Below, piece after piece: positions 8,400 to 11,980 of a stretch of DNA of 11,980 nucleotides (its first letter is position 1; the number at the start of each line of letters is the position of its first letter). Under the pieces are notes generated by a model that saw only the letters and a program-made list of their open reading frames with translations, searched no databases and was not told the DNA's origin. Position numbers and translations under genes: made by a program. Origin of the DNA: an uncultured Clostridia bacterium (GTDB lineage: Bacteria; Bacillota; Clostridia; Oscillospirales; Oscillospiraceae); assembly GCA_937907715.1 (NCBI GenBank), contig CALERM010000080.1, positions 1 through 11,980 of the forward strand. The letters run 5' to 3'.

Positions 8400-9584
8400 T
8401 CAGATGATGGCGCCCGGTTCGATGACCGCGCCCTCGGTAATTTCCTTTTCCTTGCCGATGACGCTGATGCGCCGCTCGCCGTTTTCCACATCGCCGCCGA
8501 TTTTCGCACCCGCGCGGATCACGCAGCCCTCGGCGATGATCGCGTTGCGGATCGAAACGCCGTTTTCAATCACCACGTCCGGCATGATCACGCTGTCGAT
8601 GACCTCCGCGCCCTTTCCGACCGTGCAGCCGGTAGAAACAACCGAGTGCTCGATCATGCCGTAAATTTCGCAGCCGTCTGCGACAAAGCTCTCATGCAGC
8701 TCTGCGGATTTTGCAATGTAGCTTGCCGGCTTCGTCGCGTTTCTGGCGTAGATCTTATGCCCCTCGGGTCCGTAAATATCGAACGCCGGATGCTTGCCCA
8801 GCAGATCCATATTTGCTTCCCAGAGGCTCGAAATGGTGCCGACGTCCTTCCAGTAGCCGTCAAACTGATAGGCGAAGAGCCGGTGTCCGGAAGAAAGCAG
8901 CGCCGGAATGATGTTCTTACCGAAGTCGTTTTCGCTCGTGGGGTCCGCCTCGTCGGCTTCCAGGAACTCCTTGAGCACGCTCCACTTGAAGATATAAATG
9001 CCCATCGACGCATTGGTCGACTTCGGCACCTTCGGCTTCTCCTCAAACTCATAGATTGAGCCGTCCTCGCGCGTGTTCATGATGCCGAAGCGGGACGCCT
9101 CCTTGAGCGGCACGTCGCGCACCGCAATTGTGCAGTCCGAGTCCATGCTCTCGTGGAACCTGAGCATTGCCGCATAGTCCATCTTATAGATATGGTCGCC
9201 CGAAAGAATCAGCACGTTGTCGGGGTTATAGCGCTGGATAAAGCCGATGTTCTGGTAGATGGCGTTTGCCGTGCCCTTGTACCACTCGGAGTTTTTACTC
9301 TTGGCGTAGGGCGGCAGCACCTGCACGCCGCCGTGTGAGGAGTTCAGTCCCCACGGCTGACCGTTTCCGATATATTCGTTCAGCTCCAGCGGCTGATACT
9401 GCGTCAGAATACCGACGGTGTCAATTTTGGAGTTGACGCAGTTCGACAGCGGGAAGTCAATAATCCGGTACTTGCCGCCAAAGGGAACCGCGGGCTTTGC
9501 CGTGTTCTCTGTCAGAACCATCAGGCGGCTTCCCTGACCGCCCGCCAGCAGCATGGCGACACAACGCTTCTTCTGAAATTGCAT
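8400..9584 (-). CDS. glgC: Glucose-1-phosphate adenylyltransferase, catalytic subunit
   Basis: GlgC makes ADP-glucose and pyrophosphate from glucose-1-phosphate and ATP, the committed step of bacterial glycogen synthesis. The 394 residues carry the nucleotide loop LAGGQGSRL (13-21), KPAVPFGGKYRIIDF (30-44, with the conserved Lys near the activator site), the catalytic block LSGDHIYKMDY (127-137, Asp130 aligning with the metal-binding Asp of the family), FEEKPK (180-185, glucose-1-phosphate site), SMGIYIF (193-199) and a C-terminal beta-helix (about 290-394). AGGAGG lies nine bases before the ATG, and the gap after glgB is 21 bp. GlgC and GlgD being adjacent suggests a GlgC/GlgD heterotetramer with muted allosteric control compared with enterobacterial GlgC; that is family knowledge, not shown here. 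Confidence 0.97.
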   Translation of the reverse strand: MQFQKKRCVAMLLAGGQGSRLMVLTENTAKPAVPFGGKYRIIDFPLSNCVNSKIDTVGILTQYQPLELNEYIGNGQPWGLNSSHGGVQVLPPYAKSKNSEWYKGTANAIYQNIGFIQRYNPDNVLILSGDHIYKMDYAAMLRFHESMDSDCTIAVRDVPLKEASRFGIMNTREDGSIYEFEEKPKVPKSTNASMGIYIFKWSVLKEFLEADEADPTSENDFGKNIIPALLSSGHRLFAYQFDGYWKDVGTISSLWEANMDLLGKHPAFDIYGPEGHKIYARNATKPASYIAKSAELHESFVADGCEIYGMIEHSVVSTGCTVGKGAEVIDSVIMPDVVIENGVSIRNAIIAEGCVIRAGAKIGGDVENGERRISVIGKEKEITEGAVIEPGAII

Positions 9585-9605
9585 AACCTTGTTCCTCCTG
9601 TTCCG

Positions 9606-11495
9606 TTACGATTTCGTTTGGGGTCTGGCGCGGTGATATCGGTAGAAGCAGACGCTCATCGGCGGCACGCGGAACAGCCCGCTCTGTGCCTGTCCGTGCG
9701 AGGGCTTCTTCTCTGTGCGGACGGTTTCGGGCTGGAACCCGTAGCCGCCGAATGCTTCGTCGTCGGTGTTCAGAACCGGTACATACCAGCCCTGCTTCGG
9801 AAGACCCAGCCGGTAGTTCTCCCGCAGCACCGGGCAGAAGTTGCATACCACAACCAGCTCTCTTCCCTTGCGGTCCTTGCGCCGGAAGGCGATGATGGAG
9901 TTGTCCCGGTCGTCCGGCTCAATCCACTCGTAGCCGTCCCAGCCGGTGTCGGCCTCCCACAGCTCCCGGTTCTCGAGATAAAAATGGTTGAGCGTTTTCA
10001 CGAACTGCTGCATCTTCCGATGCTTCTCATAGTCCAGCAGCAGCCAGTCCAGCCCCTGCTTGAAATTCCACTCGATGAACTGCGCAAACTCGCCGCCCAT
10101 AAAGTTGAGCTTCTTGCCCGGATGCGCCGCCTGATAGGCATAGAGTACACGAAGATTGTTGAATTTATCGTCGTAATTGCCGGGCATTTTCCCGATCAGA
10201 GAACATTTTCCGTGGACCACCTCGTCGTGACTCAGCGGCAGGATAAAGTTCTCGGAAAATGCGTAGGTCATGGAGAATGTCAGCGCTTTATGGTCTCCCT
10301 TGCGGTAAAGCGGGTCCAGAGACATGTATTGCAGCATATCGTTCATCCAGCCCATGTTCCACTTGAACAGGAACCCCAGTCCGCCGTCATAATCCGGCTT
10401 CGTAATCAGCGGGAACGCCGTCGACTCCTCGGCAATCATCATCACCGCAGGTTCCGTCCGGAACGCCGCGGCGTTGAGCTGCCGCAGAAAGTCGATTGCC
10501 TCCAGATTCTCACGCCCGCCAAAGCGGTTCGGCTTATAGTTCGGGCGGTTATAATCCAGATACAGCATCGACGCCACCGCGTCGACCCGGATGCCGTCGG
10601 CATGGAACTGCGAAATCCAGTAGCAGGCGTTGGAAATCAAAAACGACCGGACCTCGGGCTTTCCGTAATCATAGATGCGCGTCGTCCAGTCCGGATGCTC
10701 GTTCATCGCGGGGTCGGACAGCTCATAGCAGCACGTGCCGTCAAACTCGTAAAGTCCGTTTTCATCCTTCGGAAAATGCGCCGGCACCCAGTCGAGAATC
10801 ACGCCGATGCCCGCCTTATGCGCCTCGTCGATGAAATACTTGAGGTCCTCCGGCGCGCCGTAGCGGTGCGTGGGCGCGTAATAGCAGGTGATCTGATAGC
10901 CCCACGACGGGTCATATGGATACTCCATCACCGGCATCAGCTCAATGTGCGTATAGCCCATGTCTTTGACATAGGGAACCAGCTGCTGCGCAAGCTCCCG
11001 GAAGGACAGGACGCTTCCGTCCTCATGCCGCTTCCAGGAACCCGCATGCGCCTCATAAATGTTGACCGGACGGTTTAAAATTTTCTCTTTTCTGCGCCGC
11101 GCCCGGTAAAGCCCATCATGCCATACAAAACCGTCTTCGGCTTCAATGATGCTCGCCGTATCAGGAAGCACGCCGCAGCGGCTTCCGTAGGGGTCTGTCT
11201 TATAGACCGTTCTGCCGTCTTTGGTCTTGATGCAGAGCTTATAGTGCTGACCGGGTCTTGCAAACCTCGAAAACGCCTCCCACACGCCGCAGCCCACAGG
11301 CTGCATCGGAAGATCCTCCTCGTTCCAGAAGTTGAAATCGCCCGTCACGCGCACGGACTGCGCCTGCGGCGCCCAGGTCCGGAACACAAACCCGTCGACG
11401 CCATCGCGGCTCTCGGCATGACAGCCGAGAAACCGGTAGGCGTTGGAAACGCCGGTGGTGTGAAATTGCTCCAAAAACGCCTTGAACTGCTCCAT
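9606..11495 (-). CDS. glgB: 1,4-alpha-glucan branching enzyme (GH13, CBM48)
   Basis: GlgB cuts an alpha-1,4 chain and re-attaches it as an alpha-1,6 branch. I chose the ATG at 11495 (629 residues): AGAGGT lies six bases upstream and MEQFKAFLEQFHTTG is a natural N-terminus. A longer frame exists only from a TTG at 11606 and would run through a terminator-like hairpin. Residues about 30-125 are the CBM48 module (GFVFRTWAPQAQSVRVTGDFN). The catalytic regions are LDWVPAHF (234-241), GIRVDAVASMLYLD with nucleophile Asp305, IAEESTAFP with acid/base Glu356, and LSHDEVVHGK with Asp424. An all-beta C-terminal domain follows (VVVCNF to FRVPPMSVCFYRY). It has the shorter N-terminus common in Bacillota. 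First gene of the operon, preceded by a structured leader. Confidence 0.97.
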   Translation of the reverse strand: MEQFKAFLEQFHTTGVSNAYRFLGCHAESRDGVDGFVFRTWAPQAQSVRVTGDFNFWNEEDLPMQPVGCGVWEAFSRFARPGQHYKLCIKTKDGRTVYKTDPYGSRCGVLPDTASIIEAEDGFVWHDGLYRARRRKEKILNRPVNIYEAHAGSWKRHEDGSVLSFRELAQQLVPYVKDMGYTHIELMPVMEYPYDPSWGYQITCYYAPTHRYGAPEDLKYFIDEAHKAGIGVILDWVPAHFPKDENGLYEFDGTCCYELSDPAMNEHPDWTTRIYDYGKPEVRSFLISNACYWISQFHADGIRVDAVASMLYLDYNRPNYKPNRFGGRENLEAIDFLRQLNAAAFRTEPAVMMIAEESTAFPLITKPDYDGGLGFLFKWNMGWMNDMLQYMSLDPLYRKGDHKALTFSMTYAFSENFILPLSHDEVVHGKCSLIGKMPGNYDDKFNNLRVLYAYQAAHPGKKLNFMGGEFAQFIEWNFKQGLDWLLLDYEKHRKMQQFVKTLNHFYLENRELWEADTGWDGYEWIEPDDRDNSIIAFRRKDRKGRELVVVCNFCPVLRENYRLGLPKQGWYVPVLNTDDEAFGGYGFQPETVRTEKKPSHGQAQSGLFRVPPMSVCFYRYHRARPQTKS

Positions 11496-11559
11496 AAACT
11501 GACCTCTTTCTGTGTCGCTGGTATCTGCCGCCTGCGCGGATTTTTCAAAAGAACGCAAA

Positions 11560-11590
11560 CAGCCAACCCCCGCTTTACGGGAATCGGCTG
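11560..11590 (-). terminator. Terminator-like hairpin (candidate attenuator) in the glgB leader
   Basis: On the minus strand CAGCCGATTCCCG (11590-11578) can pair with CGGGGGTTGGCTG (11572-11560) over 13 bp, three of them G-U, with a 5-nt loop TAAAG. It is followed by TTTGCGTTCTTTT, an interrupted U-rich run. It stands about 65 nt before the glgB start codon, inside the transcript predicted from the promoter at 11745-11773, so it is placed to control readthrough into the operon. The stem is strong, but the U run is imperfect, so real termination is not certain. Confidence 0.6.
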
Positions 11591-11592
11591 CA

Positions 11593-11706
11593 TCAAAAAT
11601 ACGCAAAAGGACCTGCCTGCGCCAGACCGGTAGATGTCCGGGCGCAGACTGCGGGTGCGTCCTGTGATGATCCGTTATTCCATCCCGGAAGCCTGAACCG
11701 CTGCAT
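11593..11706 (-). CDS. Possible leader peptide upstream of glgB (37 aa)
   Basis: A short ORF starts at the ATG at 11706, with a strong Shine-Dalgarno GAGGAGG seven bases upstream, and ends at a TGA at 11593-11595. The peptide begins MQRFRLPGWNNGSS and ends AGPFAYF. I recognise no family and see no run of one amino acid that would mark a classical amino-acid attenuator. Its start is about 32 nt after the predicted transcription start. Its body spans the first leader hairpin, and its stop codon is 2 nt before the second hairpin. A ribosome at the stop would cover the 5' arm of that hairpin. This geometry suggests translation-dependent attenuation, but the ORF may be fortuitous. Confidence 0.35.
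   Translation of the reverse strand: MQRFRLPGWNNGSSQDAPAVCARTSTGLAQAGPFAYF
11608..11663 (-). promoter_or_regulatory. Extended leader hairpin followed by U-rich run, upstream of glgB
   Basis: On the minus strand AGGAC (11663-11659) pairs with GTCCT (11612-11608). Inside it CTGCGC (11647-11642) pairs with GCGCAG (11622-11617), continued by CCGG/CCGG around a 7-nt loop with a small bulge. TTTTGCGTATTTTT follows, so this too could act as a terminator or as the switching element of a leader RNA. I do not recognise a known riboswitch class in it. Pairing is seen in the sequence; function is inference. Confidence 0.5.
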
Positions 11707-11744
11707 CCGCCGTCCTCCTCTTGCTGCTGTTGTTTGTTGGTAAG

Positions 11745-11773
11745 ATTTTACCACATTTCCGTCCGCTTCGCAA
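11745..11773 (-). promoter_or_regulatory. Probable promoter of the glg operon
   Basis: On the minus strand TTGCGA (11768-11773) and TAAAAT (11745-11750) are separated by 17 bp. The site lies between the gap terminator and the glgB leader. Transcription should start near 11738, giving a leader of about 240 nt. The -10 element sits inside a dyad GGTAA-N4-TTACC (11739-11752) that could be an operator. I find no clear catabolite-responsive element. Confidence 0.6.
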
Positions 11774-11841
11774 GCAGAAAAACCGTCCAAAGCTTTGTCG
11801 TTATTGCCAGTTGACGCGCCTGTTTTTGCAGAAAAAAGCCG

Positions 11842-11873
11842 AAAAAAACCGGCGGCAAGTTGTGCCGCCGGTT
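11842..11873 (-). terminator. Intrinsic terminator after gap
   Basis: On the minus strand AACCGGCGGCA (11873-11863) pairs perfectly over 11 bp with TGCCGCCGGTT (11857-11847), with loop CAACT, and runs into a T tract. It begins about 19 nt after the gap stop codon, so it closes the gap transcript and separates it from the glg operon. Confidence 0.93.
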
Positions 11874-11891
11874 GAATGTTTAGATTGGGTT

Positions 11892-11980
11892 TTAGCCCAG
11901 CTCGGAGAAGTACTTGATGGTACGGACCATCTGGCTGGTGTAGGAGTTCTCGTTGTCGTACCAGGAGACGACCTGAACCT
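11892..11980 (-). CDS. gap: Glyceraldehyde-3-phosphate dehydrogenase, C-terminal fragment
   Basis: Only the last 28 codons and the TAA stop (11892-11894) are in the window; the gene continues past the right edge. The peptide contains VSWYDNENSYTSQ and then MVRTIKYFSELG, the invariant C-terminal WYDNE-x-x-Y block of type I GAPDH and its final helix. GAPDH oxidises glyceraldehyde-3-phosphate to 1,3-bisphosphoglycerate with NAD in glycolysis. It is a separate transcription unit from the glg genes because a strong terminator follows. Whether the rest is intact cannot be seen. Confidence 0.93.
   Translation of the reverse strand, partial: VQVVSWYDNENSYTSQMVRTIKYFSELG

Noticed and set aside
7302..9059. 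585-codon plus-strand ORF across glgD and glgC
   Set aside because: It is antisense to two clearly conserved genes and its product (many His, Arg, Val and Ala) resembles no family I know. Long antisense frames are expected in GC-rich genes with biased codons.
9579..11078. 499-codon plus-strand ORF across glgB
   Set aside because: Fully antisense to glgB, with composition dictated by glgB codons and no recognisable domain.
11496..11606. 37-residue N-terminal extension of GlgB starting at a TTG
   Set aside because: The extension would use TTG with no good ribosome site, runs through the terminator-like hairpin, and has no family counterpart. The ATG at 11495 has a proper Shine-Dalgarno and a natural N-terminus.
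1..11980. CRISPR arrays, insertion sequences, tRNA or rRNA genes, phage or defence genes
   Set aside because: I saw no tandem spaced repeats, transposase-like frames, terminal inverted repeats or tRNA/rRNA signatures. The window is filled by housekeeping carbohydrate genes and their control regions.

Overview
This 12 kb window is a glycogen metabolism locus, and every gene in it reads on the minus strand. The combination of GC-rich DNA, a glgB-glgC-glgD-glgA-glgP order like that of Bacillus subtilis, a GlgC/GlgD pair, strong Shine-Dalgarno sequences and a Gram-positive style exported protein points to a Bacillota member. A high-GC gut-type Clostridia (Oscillospirales-like) is my guess from general appearance, not a demonstrated assignment.

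Layout in the direction of transcription (right to left). At the right edge are the last 28 codons of a glyceraldehyde-3-phosphate dehydrogenase gene (gap), closed by a clear intrinsic terminator (11842-11873). Next come a promoter (11745-11773) and a leader of about 240 nt before glgB. The leader holds a Shine-Dalgarno-led 37-codon ORF and two strong hairpins, each followed by a U-rich run. Six tightly packed genes follow: glgB (branching enzyme), glgC and glgD (ADP-glucose pyrophosphorylase catalytic and regulatory-type subunits), glgA (glycogen synthase), glgP (phosphorylase) and an intracellular GH13 alpha-glucan hydrolase. Gaps are 21 and 18 bp, then two 4-bp ATGA overlaps, then 7 bp, so this is almost certainly one operon. 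It encodes the whole cycle: glucose-1-phosphate to ADP-glucose to linear glucan to branched glycogen, and back by phosphorolysis plus hydrolysis. No GlgX-type debranching enzyme is present; the GH13 enzyme sits where one would be expected.

I see no convincing terminator after the operon. About 100 bp downstream is a near-consensus promoter (1491-1519), then a cobalamin (B12) riboswitch (about 1255-1440) with a textbook terminator (1170-1201). These control an exported beta-propeller (PQQ-like repeat) protein that runs off the left edge. It has a signal peptide and at least 364 codons, and its B12 control suggests a surface role in corrinoid capture or a B12-linked process.

The two places most worth a second look are the glgB leader, which looks like an undescribed attenuator, and the B12-riboswitch-controlled propeller protein. 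The enzymes themselves look intact and ordinary. Several long plus-strand ORFs are antisense shadows of the glg genes.
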